From Antitrichia curtipendula (taxonomy: Eukaryota; Streptophyta; Bryopsida; Hypnales; Leucodontaceae), in NCBI GenBank assembly GCA_951230915.1, contig OX579641.1:24344254-24408253 (forward strand): DNA of 64,000 nt, in the 5' to 3' direction. Under the pieces are notes generated by a model that searched no databases, was not told the DNA's origin, and saw only the letters and a program-made list of their open reading frames with translations. Shown here one piece after another: positions 33,623 through 43,746 of this stretch. A program made the position numbers and the translations under genes. Every line of letters begins with the position of its first letter. The stretch's first letter is position 1.

Positions 33623-35060
33623 ACTCCTTGGATACATGTTGTGTGAAATTTTAAAAGGAAAAAAAAAAATATGCTTGAACTCAGTTGCACAAAATTGCTA
33701 TGTTGCCAAAAGACAGTGTTTGGACTTTTAGGGGCTACTCTATACAGAAAGTACGAAGGATGTGAGAATAAATTATTAGTATGTGGATGAAATGCACGAT
33801 TAGAACAAGCTTTAGCTCTAAGGTCAAGAATCAATTGATCATGGATGACTTTCAACATGATTAATGTAGAAACAAATAATGCACCTAAGTATTGGTTCAT
33901 AAATTGAATCATTTTTGATAAAGTGCCTTGGTGCTAGGTCTTGTCTTTTTCAAGGATAAGCTCCACTCATGGTCTAACTCATCATAACATTCATCTTAAA
34001 ACTTGGTCGATTGAGTTGTGTTTTCTATTAGTAAATTACAAATAGAAATGAAAAACATTTTAATTAAATCTAGAAATGATAATATTAGCTTCCATTTTAA
34101 AAAGCAACGTACTAAAACTTCCTCACATCCATTGTAGATGTGGCTACACTAGTGAAGACATGGTATAACTAGAACAAGATCATGACCCATCAGATGACCT
34201 ACATGACTAGTTGTGGGTCATTTTCTTAGTCTATACAAACTATGTTTTTACTACTATAGCTTTATTCAATGCAAAGTATCCTCTCCTTTCTAAAACATGT
34301 GAAGCTAGTCAGGCTACATAATACCACACTAAGGATATACATGTTTGACCAAAACCGCCCCTACTCTTTGACCTAATGTCCCCCCTCTTACAAACATTCT
34401 AATGTAGTAGAAATTGTAAAGGATTAATTGCATTATGATTCTTTCAATGTGGAATTGGGTTGAAAAGTCGCCATTTTATAACTTCAAGGAATGCCTCCCT
34501 GATATTTAGACACATGACAAAAGGTGCATTCATTATTCCACAATTTGAGGGATTTCTCTCTTTTTTAATTACTATTGCAATTGTGTGCATAGGAAGTCAA
34601 TCCAAATAAACACATTATAATCTAAATAGACAAGATTTGAATAGTCTTCCTCAAAGACAACAATGAGAAGCAATCGCTTTGACCACCACCTATAATGTGT
34701 CCTTTCTTTTTTTCTTAATGAAAATTGAGTGGACAGTAGTACTCGTGAAAATCGTACCCTTTGATTTGCCATTCTATTGCAAAAATAAAATCTTGCATCC
34801 GATCCATCTAAAAATATGCACAACAACCAAAGAGACAACAACAATAGGTGTCTTCCTTCCTTCCTTCCCCCCTCCTCCCTCTAGTTTATGAATGAAAGGA
34901 ATGGATGTACGGCTTCCTTCCAAGTGGACAAAAGGCAAGGTTGGGATTAGGATATGATGGGCGTGCTACTCCTCAATCATCAGAACATTCTGGTTGGTGC
35001 ATTTTCCAAATGTAGTTTATAAATTAAAAAACACAAACTCTCGTGCGCAACCCATTTGGT
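33623..35060. other. no supportable gene
   Basis: Mostly AT-rich. A minus frame at 33912-33589 and others show no motif. No repeat boundaries were identified. Confidence 0.45.
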
Positions 35061-35065
35061 TGGTG

Positions 35066-35220
35066 TCCACTATAAAAAGGTCTGGTTTGGCCACGGCCTC
35101 TCTTGGGTAAGGTAAGGTAAGGTAAGGTAGCAAGGGGGTCGCACTGTAGGTGGTCCAGGAGAACAGAAGAAGAAGGAAGAACAATGGAAGAAGGAGGAAG
35201 ATTTGCCTTGGATGGGGCGT
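35066..35220 (+). promoter_or_regulatory. candidate promoter and leader with a short first exon
   Basis: A good TATA box, CTATAAAAAGG, lies at about 35071. After a GGTAA microsatellite comes an A/G-rich leader and an ATG at about 35184 in good context (AACAATGG). The frame reads MEEGGRFALDG and then meets a GTAAGC donor-like site just before a stop. A spliced gene could start here, but no second exon was found. The 35.2-35.46 kb region beyond is GC-rich. Confidence 0.3.
35107..35130 (+). repeat. GGTAA microsatellite
   Basis: Four to five tandem GGTAA units lie just downstream of a TATA-like box. CCAG and GCAG tetranucleotide runs follow near 35248 and 35331. Confidence 0.9.
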
Positions 35221-36961
35221 AAGCTTTGTACCAGGGCATCTGAAGCCAGCCAGCCAGCCAGCGAGACAGCTGAGACCTCGGCTTCTGTACAGCAGTACAA
35301 TACCTCCCCGGGACAGCTTGCCGCGCGACGCAGGCAGGCAGGCAGATGGGCCGAGTTCCCAATGGCTGGGCACAATTGGGTGCAGCTTACGCACTCGCTC
35401 ACTCCGGCAGGGTTGCTTACTATCGAGGTTTTGACTCGGGAACTCCAAATCATTGACTGATTTCAGGTAACTGGACATTACCAAATTATTTGAAAAACGT
35501 AGTTTGAATTTTACGAAAGAACGGAGGTGAATACACCTGAAGCAGAAGCAGTATGTTAAAATGGTGTCATACGAAGTCTGCGTTTTTACCCTGGAATTCA
35601 AATTTGAAATGAAAGGACCCTAATTAGGTAGGAGAGGTGAAGAACACAAGACACTAACTAACCATAAGATAGAGTTAATTTTTTTTTTAATATTTACCTT
35701 TGGCTAGGGGAAGATAGACCCTAGTTGTAGAGTTTGTATGACACATTTACCATCTTGCACACATGAAACCAAAACCTTTCTAAAATCAAATGCTATGGAT
35801 TCCTATCTAAAATATCCTCTTACTTTTCACAAGAGTATAGGCTTGGTTTTAGGAACACCTGTTTTTGGCACTTCAAAAATTCATATGGTGTCCCAAAAGG
35901 CACTTGAGATAATGTAGAACTCTCTTTTGACCACCAATAAGCCTCCCCTCCAATTCAATTTAATAGATACAAGATAGCCAACCCATTTCCAACCACTTAA
36001 GCAATTATGAATAATTGAAGCGCATGCTTTTTGAGTGCAGAATTTTCCCCATGTACATAAATAAGGTTCGAAAGGATTGCATATTTTTCTAGAATTTTAT
36101 TACACAAAAATTACTACAAATTTTTTAGTGGAAGATTCTCTGCGATCTATAATGGTAATATAAACCTTTCTGTTTTTGACCATAGGCTATTTGCAAAGTT
36201 GACTAAGGATTGGTTGCAATATCAACACTCTTTCAATTGCTCCTTGAATTGCACAATAGCTTCATGGAAAGAGAGCAACTTATAAATTAGAAATGGCAAG
36301 TGATTAGAAATGGGTTGGCTACTATTAATAGCCAAATGCAAACTATGCTAAATTGTTTATTTAGGTGTGGTAACTTTAATAACTAGTCTGATTTTTTAAG
36401 TTCAATTGTGTAGTGAGGTATGGTTGAAGGTAATGTCACAAACTCTTTAAGGTATGATGCTCTATTGTTGTTCCTTTGGAGTTGCACAAATTTAAGCTTG
36501 TTGGATTTTTCATTTTTTCATTTATTCTAGAACAATGAATCAAAAAAATATGTATATTTAATTTTTGATCAATTTTATTTATTTATTTTAAACATTTAAA
36601 ATCAAAAACATAAAACTTCCCTTTGTTGCCATCTATTTTTGTTTGTTTATATGCTAAGTGGCTTTGTTAATGTCCTTTACAGTTGCAATGATTTTCCCAA
36701 ATTGCATGGATGTGTTATTTAAGTTGATAAAATTGTCACTTCTCCATCCAATTTCAACCTTTTCATCTCCAATTTCACACTATGTTGCAACCACAATACA
36801 TACTTGAGAACAAATGTAAAATATTGAATATATTATATATAATGAGCATGTCTAAGGCAAAATATGAGAAGGCATTATAGTAACCATACTCCTTTTATTA
36901 ATGCTTTGAATCCTTATTTGGAAATTTTTATACTTTTTCTTATTATGTTTGAATAAGTCTA
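35221..36961. other. no supportable gene
   Basis: A GC-rich start (to 35460) grades into AT-rich DNA. A 194-codon minus frame (35601-35017) has low-complexity composition and no motif. The segment around 35700-35960 resembles 53940-54130 (TTTTAGGAACACCTGTTTTTGGCA; CTTCAAAAATTCAT), a further diverged dispersed repeat. Confidence 0.4.
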
Positions 36962-38130
36962 TTAACCTCTAAAGTTCCTTGACTATGTTATCACCAAAAA
37001 CACTAAAAAATTGCCATTTCTAATACAGTAGAACTCCTCTAATTGAACAGGTCCCAGACCACTTGACATAATCACTTTAGTGAGGTTCAAGGTATTAGAT
37101 AGGGTCCGCACTACATTGGAAGTCGCCCTTGTGGTATACGTGACACATCTTCAAGCCACAAAATTTATTAACAATAATATTTTTCCTTTTATTTGACAAG
37201 GTGAGGTCCACCACTTATTGCTTGGCCCACTCTCATTAAATGCCACCACTTATTTTATTCCAAAAGTCAATATTGCTCGAACCTATTACTTTACAAAGGT
37301 TTATTCACTCATATAGGGGATATTTATAGGAGTTCTATTGTACAAGTACCAAATTTTTGAATTTTTTTTTGGGACACATGTAACCATATGATCTTGTAGT
37401 ACACTTGTTTGAAAAGACACTACTAGAAAATTCAATTTTTTTTGTTGATTTGGTCGCGTTGATTTGGATTACTTTTCTATAGATTGCAAGATATTAGCGT
37501 TTGAAGTGACAAAAATACTTTTTGGGGCCTTGCAAAAAAATCATGTAGTTGCACTTCACAACCTCACATTTGTATGGAAAATGTCCAAAATGGTGGTGCT
37601 TCTTTGGATTCATTCTTCAAGGCAAGTTGGCTACATGATTGAAAAATTTCACATAATTTGGAATTGTACAATGTATAGGAAAAAAATAGTAAGTAGAAAG
37701 AAGTAGATAATGATTCAAAATACTAAATTGTTAACAATTTTGTTATGGAATTGAAAAATGCCAATTCTTTGCGATGTTGTAATAAACAATCTACATCCCA
37801 TGGGGTTTATTTTTTTCTCCAAAAACATTGAAAATTGAGTGAAATAAAGCACTTCAAAGTTTATTTTAGAGTAAAAAATCCATAATTGCCCACAAACTAA
37901 AACTCCTCATAACCTTTGACTCTTTAATCAAAATGGAATGGTTCAAAGCTTTCCACCTCTACATGAATATAAAAAACTAATTTCAAATTTTTGTTTCTGA
38001 ATAAAGTTTTTTTTTAATATGCCCAGGTTTCCCATTTACAAAAAAACAAAACATATTAGGCTATAACTTTTGACTCATATTTCCAAATGTCTTAAATTTT
38101 AGACCACGTGAAAGATGTCTTAATAAGGAC
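36962..38130 (-). mobile_element. TTAW-family transposon, copy C, interrupted and truncated
   Basis: It is inverted relative to copies A and B. TTAA (36962-36965) is followed by CCTCTAAAGTTCCTTGAC, the family right end. Family landmarks follow (AAGATATTAGCG, GGCAAGTTGGCTACATG, AAACTCCTCATAACC, GGAAAGCTTTGAACCATTCC in reverse). Similarity ends near 38130 (GAAAGATGTC), so its left terminus is missing. A TA-flanked MITE of 315 bp is nested inside. Confidence 0.78.
37024..37342. mobile_element. Emigrant-like (Tc1/mariner-pogo type) MITE, 315 bp
   Basis: The element spans 37026-37340 with TA on both sides. The left end is CAGTAGAACTCCTCTAATTG; the right end read inward is CAATAGAACTCCTATAAATA. 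This resembles Emigrant ends (CAGTAAAACCTCTATAAATT). It is nested in copy C: deleting it with one TA gives TTCTAATACAAGTACC, which matches the same place in copies A and D. No coding capacity. Confidence 0.82.
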
Positions 38131-38839
38131 ATGAAAGGTTGCAACAAATGTCTAAAACTTTCTAATCTGTTGCTAAGATCAAATGACAAAGACACACAAA
38201 ACTCATGCGTTTCCTTATTTGATTAGAAATACTTGCAATTATTCAACAGGTTGTTGTAATTTCATTTTTTCCATTGCAAGTGAACCTATATTTTTGATTG
38301 AAATTTCTCAATTTTTATTTTATTGTGTATTGTGGAAGTATCCCTTGCGTTACTAGCTACGGCCCAATGGGCCGAACATGTGCAGCCAAGGCCCGACAAT
38401 GGCAGCAGAGTTTCGGCCATGAGTGAGGGCCTATGAATCAAGCTTTTACAGGCCCATTGGCAATCAAACTGGTCCTACTGCATTACCACTACTTGGACAA
38501 CATGCTCGGAATCGCGGCCATGATCTGCCAAGGCAAGCAAGGAGAAAAATCAAAAACCGGCGGGGCGGGGGTGCAGGGGGTGCGCTGCAGGGGGTAATGA
38601 TTTCCTTCAGCACAGTCATGGAATGTCAACTTGGTGAGACTTTAATTCAATGGACGGAAGCCCCACCATACACAACAACCCGGGACGTACAACAACAACG
38701 CAGGAAGGACCCGTTCCAAGTTCCCTTTTATTTACTACCGTAGAGAATGTTAAAAGGTTGTGGAAAATGCAGGGTAGGCCTGCTTCATAAGGTAGTCTAA
38801 AAGCTGATTGCATTTGGGGGAAACTGAACTTCTTGAAAC
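38131..38839. other. mixed-composition stretch, no supportable gene
   Basis: A GC-rich patch at 38350-38720 holds a 106-codon plus frame (38423-38743) with no recognisable motif. Confidence 0.4.
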
Positions 38840-39064
38840 AATTTTCAGAAAATTTTCATAAGAAGAAAAAATGGAATTGGCATCGAATCAAACTCATTTC
38901 ATATTCTTTGGACCTTCATGGAATTAGTTATGAATTTTTTTAAGTTGGAATGTGGAGGTCACTAAAAGTGTCCACCTCCTAAAATGTACACTATCGATAC
39001 ATTTAAGAAAGCAAAATGTACCTCTATGTTAGTAGTTGCTTTTGAAGCACGGGCGCTTTTAGAG
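38840..39064 (-). mobile_element. MITE-like element with ACTAAAAGTGTCC ends (inverted copy)
   Basis: The core 38961-39064 starts ACTAAAAGTGTCCACCTCC and ends GGGCGCTTTTAGAG. The adjoining 38840-38960 is the inverse of the flank at 31326-31490, with GGAATTAGTTATGAATTTTT and GGAATTGGCATCG. Confidence 0.55.
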
Positions 39065-39602
39065 CACCCGGACTTAACATAACTCAAGGTAGGAAGCCCA
39101 TTTATGGACTATTTAGTAGTTGCATGTATTTAGACTAATGGGATTGAATTTTTATTGGCTCTAGTCTTGGGATAGAGACTACGGCATTGACTCTTTAGTT
39201 TTTGAATCCAGTTTTCCAAATCCTATCTACAATAGCATTTACATTGCACAACACGGTTAAGAGTTGGTTGGAGTGGACAAAGTCTTATGGTCACTCGTTG
39301 TTGTTGTTGTTTTCCCGACATTAAAATGGCGGTTTGAAAAGTATTGTTTCATCGATACTTGGATCAACTCATATTGAAAAGTAAAGAAGTTGTCAAATAA
39401 ATAAATAAATAAAAACATACAACTTCCCATTGTAGTTCATAGATGGGGACTATTTTCGCCCTTTTAGATTCTAATGTAACACTTTACCTTCCCTACATGG
39501 TTCCAATGCAAATCCAAAAGCACCCCTTTGTATAGGGAAACAATGAATGAATCTTTCGCCATGTGCAGGAACTTGCATTGGTGTGTTCATTGGATTGCAT
39601 TA
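39065..39602. other. no gene seen
   Basis: Nothing was found beyond a TTG trinucleotide run near 39299 and AAAT tetranucleotides near 39397. Confidence 0.5.
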
Positions 39603-39932
39603 GATGGTGACTTTCCAACCCAATTCCGATGTTTTTTTCATCCCAAACTCCAACACTTTAAGCCTGGACTGCACACTCAATGCAAAGAAAACTGCATTTG
39701 AAAGCACCAATAGAACTAATTCAAATTAGATCCACAAGTTGGGCTCTGAATGGGGGTTGGGCTCATGAGATGGTCACTTTCCAACCCAATTCCAGTGTTT
39801 TTTTTCATCCCGAACTCCAACACTTCGACTGCCCCCAACTCCACACTCAATGCAAGAAAACTTACATCAGAAAGCAGCAACAGAACTGATTCAAATTGGA
39901 TCCCAAAGTCGTCAGTGCTCTGAATTGGGCTC
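39603..39932 (+). repeat. 166-bp tandem duplication
   Basis: GATGGTGACTTTCCAACCCA at 39603 and GATGGTCACTTTCCAACCCA at 39769 start two adjacent copies. Each continues through CATCCCAAACTCCAACACTT-like, CACTCAATGCAA and AACTAATTCAAATT words, then GGGCTCTGAAT-like phrases. The copies differ at scattered positions, so the duplication is not very recent. Confidence 0.8.
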
Positions 39933-42214
39933 GGGTCCGTTTTCGGTCATCTGTCCTACCCACAGAACAAGTGGTGTCTCCGTTAGTGATGCTTCTGCCA
40001 AAATTTAAAAAAAAGGAGGTTCAACCACATGCGCAGATATCATTGGCAGGATCATTGGTGTGGCAATGGGCCCAAGCGGGTGCCCGGGGGGGGGCATGTT
40101 ATTACCAGATCATGGGCTACAGACCCATTTCATTTGGGGGGCGGAACCGGAGGCCCATTCACGGGGCAAAGAGGAGAAAAAACTCTGAAATCTTGACGTA
40201 GGGTACAGTTGGCAAAAGGTCCAAGAATGTTTTCTTTTGTAGAGCTCGAGGTCGACGGTACAAAACCTAGACCCTTCCACCAACCCCCAATGGAAATGGG
40301 CTCTTAGAAGAAGATCGCGGATTAGACAAGGATCTTGAATTAGAAGAGGATTGTGGGGTTAGACGAGGAAGCTTTGAACCTTGAGCCGGGAAGAGGAAAG
40401 CTCTCCCCCTCTAGGTTGCATGTGAAGAAGCCGCATATTAGGCCTGGTACAAGGTTGGGTATTGGGCCCCCCTTCTTCGCCTGGCCGGCTGAAGGGTCTG
40501 TCTGTCCATCCATCCGTCCGTCTGTCTGTGCAGCACACAAGGACTGTTTGGCAGCACCAATCCATGTTGTCCCGTAATTTTTATTGTTAATTAATCTACG
40601 GAGGTTCCTCAAAGAAAGTGCCTGGAAGACAGAAATTTACGAAAGGGCCGAAGCACTAATCTTTTGACCCCATCCACTTGTGGCCTGGCCTGGAGTGTAG
40701 GCAAGCTCCTGTTTTGAGCAAATGGGTACCTTCCCCTCCTGGCCAGCATATTACGCTAGTTCTGTGTGGTACCTTAGCTTATGTTAGTCATCATGTGTGG
40801 CCCTCCAATATTCGATGGGAATGTGCATTGGAATTAGCAAAGGATATGATAAACTTACAGTATAGTATAGTATAGCATGGATTTGAAATGCTCAACATTC
40901 TCTGACATCAAAGTAGGTAATAGGGCTGGTGCAACTATTAATCTAACTATGAATGCAGATATCATTGTCACCGTGAGGGGGGGAGATTCAATTCATGGAG
41001 TCCGTCACTGTTGCAACGCCCTTCAGTTAATTGTCTCTGTATCTAGTGCTCACCATCACGTGCTTGGTGAGTGCATTATGGTGTAACACGATGATGGCAA
41101 TGGTGCATTCCCATGTTTTTTAATCCCGGGCAGGCTCATCGGCCTTTGGCGTGATGGAAACCCTCCCAAACCAGTATTTTATTAGAGGACTTTGTTTGAG
41201 CTTAGAGTCAGCTCATTGACCACTCTGTGCATTGAATTTGGAGGTGCACTGGAAGAGAGAGAGAAAGTGGGAAAAACTCTTGGGGGTCCTTCGATCTTTG
41301 GAATCGGAGAGCCTTTTTTTTATTTGTCCAAGGTCCCACATAAGAAGCCCACGGGACAAATGAGGGCGACAGGACACAAGGAACTAAGTAACTTGCATTG
41401 GAAGACATTCCACATCCACGGGTGCAGGTAAGAGAGAATGTCAATGGATATAAAAAACAGGATTCCAAGAGCACTTTGTGTACTGATTGATCTCAGGGAG
41501 GGCTAACTTTCAAGGAATGATGTAGGACCCTCGAGGGAAAAGAAAAAAAAGCGAAAAAAAAAAGCTGATTGTCAAAGCAGTGCAAAAAGATTTGGAAGAC
41601 CTAACCACATGGAAAATCATCAGTTGGTCGACTAACAACCACTTTGCCAAAAGATGCAACATGACAAATAGGAGAAAGCAATGGCTTAAATTTACAGACC
41701 AGATCAGAAAGGAGGAATATTATTAGATGGAGCACACAGTACTCTTCCAAACTGTCTGTGGGTTTCATCTGATAACAACACCTTTTGATCCTTAAAAGAT
41801 CTGAGAAGCCCAGTTCAGATTGCAGCATGTTTTGTTTTGTTTTGTGTATTTCATAACGTTAAGTAGCAATGAACTGCGCTGCCTTTCTTCCGACAAAATA
41901 ATGTGGAATATTCCACAATCAATAGTAGCTAAATTACATGTGTTGATATTTTTCAGAGAATTGAAGTAAGTCCATTGGGTCCCAACTGTACAGTGTACAT
42001 TGAAGTAAGTTCCAATACATTAAAAAATGTATGGACAATCAACGTTCTTTATTCATTGAAAACAACGAACCAAACAAGTAGCACACATTGACTCAAAGGT
42101 CATGAATCATTTGAATTCGAAAACGAGGAAAGAAGCGATATATATAGAGAGAGAGATTTTGGGTGGTAGGAGGTAACACGATCCATGTGGGATATGTAAA
42201 TTAGAATGAGTAAA
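39933..42214. other. mixed-composition stretch, no supportable gene
   Basis: GC-richer to about 41.4 kb, then AT-rich. Several frames of 60-100 codons exist without motifs. Short imperfect repeats lie around GGATTAGACAAGGATCTT and GGGGTTAGACGAGGAAG (40320-40370). A TATAG pentanucleotide run occurs at about 40861, and TA/GA dinucleotides at about 42138-42155. Confidence 0.4.
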
Positions 42215-42660
42215 AGCTCAATCACTCATAATTAAGTCAAAAGCAAGAATTGTGTTTGAAGTAAAATTGCAAACCTCATTTAGGCACGGTAGGATAATTT
42301 TTCTCAAAAAACTTTGAACTAAACAAAGTTGGGAAATTAAGTAAGGTTTCATCTCCAAAAAAACATTTGAAATTTTAATCCTCCAATCAAAAGTTACGGA
42401 CAAATTTCAGAGAGGGGTTGGAAAGGATATTTTTTTTAATTTAAAAAAAAAATCCTCTTTGAATTCGTCCATAACTTTTGATTGGAGGCTTGAATCTCAA
42501 ACGGATTATTGAACATAAAAGTTAGATTGATTTAAAAACTTTTTGTAGTTCAATGTTTTTGAGAAAAATTATTCCACTATGCCTAAATGAGGTATGAAAT
42601 TCTACTCCAAACATAATTTTTTGTTTTCACAATGAGCAATGAGTAGTCAAACTCTCATCT
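42215..42660. repeat. fold-back repeat, ~445 bp
   Basis: The arms are roughly 200 bp. Left-arm words CCTCATTTAGGCACGGTAGG, ATAATTTTTCTCAAAAA and CCTCCAATCAAAAGTTACGG recur inverted on the right as CACTATGCCTAAATGAGG, GAGAAAAATTATTCCA and CCATAACTTTTGATTGGAGG. The outer edges are diverged and no duplication was fixed. It would transcribe to a long hairpin. Confidence 0.78.
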
Positions 42661-43181
42661 TCAAATTAGCCCATACTCTTTTGAGGAATCATGATGGACA
42701 ATGGAATTCAATATAAAAATGACGTCTCTACCTTCCACACCTACAAATGTCAATGACGCAATCCATTCATTCTACCATCTAAAAGTAAATATGGTGGCAA
42801 ATGATAAAATTACATTGGTATAATATTCATTGGATTCTTTGGAGTGTTTTTTTTTGGAAAGAAAGAGTGGATTCTTTGGAATTTTGACAAACCATTTTTC
42901 TCTACAATTATTTGTTGAATTGTATGTAAGTCCTAAAATTAGCAAAAAATAACAAAGCGTACCATAAATGTATTGCCACCATCCCAATACCAAAGCTTAA
43001 ATTAATGACATGAGGATGAATTTTGCGGATGAGAACTCCAAAGAGGAAAAAACAACCTCTAAAGGCTACTGAATGTTATATTGACTTGCAAGACTTGTGT
43101 TTGAATTGATGTATATTGTGGTTACAAAAGTTTGTATTCATGATGAGTTGGATTCAATGACACAAGGCACTTTCAATTTTG
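42661..43181. other. no gene seen
   Basis: AT-rich with no motif-bearing frame. Confidence 0.5.
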
Positions 43182-43325
43182 GAGCACTCCACACTATGGC
43201 CAAAGGTTGAGAGGCCGACAATTTCCACCAATTAGATTGCAAGAAATAAAAAATTCAAGCAATCTCAAATGGACAGAAATGGACGGTTTCTTGACCTTTG
43301 GTCTAATAGTGTGAGGCACCCCTTA
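43182..43325. repeat. short relative of the Harbinger-type MITE
   Basis: CACACTATGGCCAAAGGTTG followed by AGAGGCCG and TTTCCACCAATTAGATT repeats the left part of the 32495-32943 element. The right side GTGAGGCACCCCTTA mirrors the left end in inverse. It is shorter and the flanking triplets do not match, so it is an older or truncated relative. Confidence 0.55.
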
Positions 43326-43380
43326 GATTATTATTGCACCTTCCTACATGTTAGAGAAGTTTCAAAATGGTCATGTATTC

Positions 43381-43746
43381 TATACATCTCAAACTTGGGG
43401 GTTGCATACTTGCGTATGATGATCGTCCTAATTCAGTGGCTTCATATCTGCGTACTATAATTGTACATATTACGTGTATTTAGACGCACTGAATCAGTGT
43501 TATTAAAAAGTTTTCCAAAAGTGTACGATTGATGTACTTTAATTATACAAATGTGATATCCAAAATGCACCTAAACTATACTGATAATAGTACAAGAATC
43601 ATACGTTATTGATATACATTGTTTTGGCACTGATTCAGTGTATCCAAATACACGTAATATGTACGATTATAGTACGCAGTTATGAAGCCACTAAATTAGT
43701 ACGATATCTGTTAAAAAATCGTCCTTCCTTAAGTTTGAGATGTATA
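43381..43746. repeat. fold-back repeat, ~366 bp
   Basis: The left arm starts TATACATCTCAAACTT; the right arm ends with its complement at 43746. The arms are about 120 bp and share CAGTGGCTTCATATCTGCGT, ACTATAATTGTACATATTAC and ACTGAATCAGTG. The loop is about 125 bp and itself contains short GTAC-rich repeats. Confidence 0.82.

Noticed and set aside
35017..35601. A 194-codon minus-strand frame as a gene
   Set aside because: It overlays GC-rich tetranucleotide repeats and has low-complexity Leu/Phe-rich translation without motifs; it looks like an open frame from composition.
37418..37490. CACTACTAGAAAA at 37418 as a second CACTA MITE in copy C
   Set aside because: One end fits, but the opposite end (CTTTTCTATAG) is a poor inverted match and no 3-bp duplication is visible.
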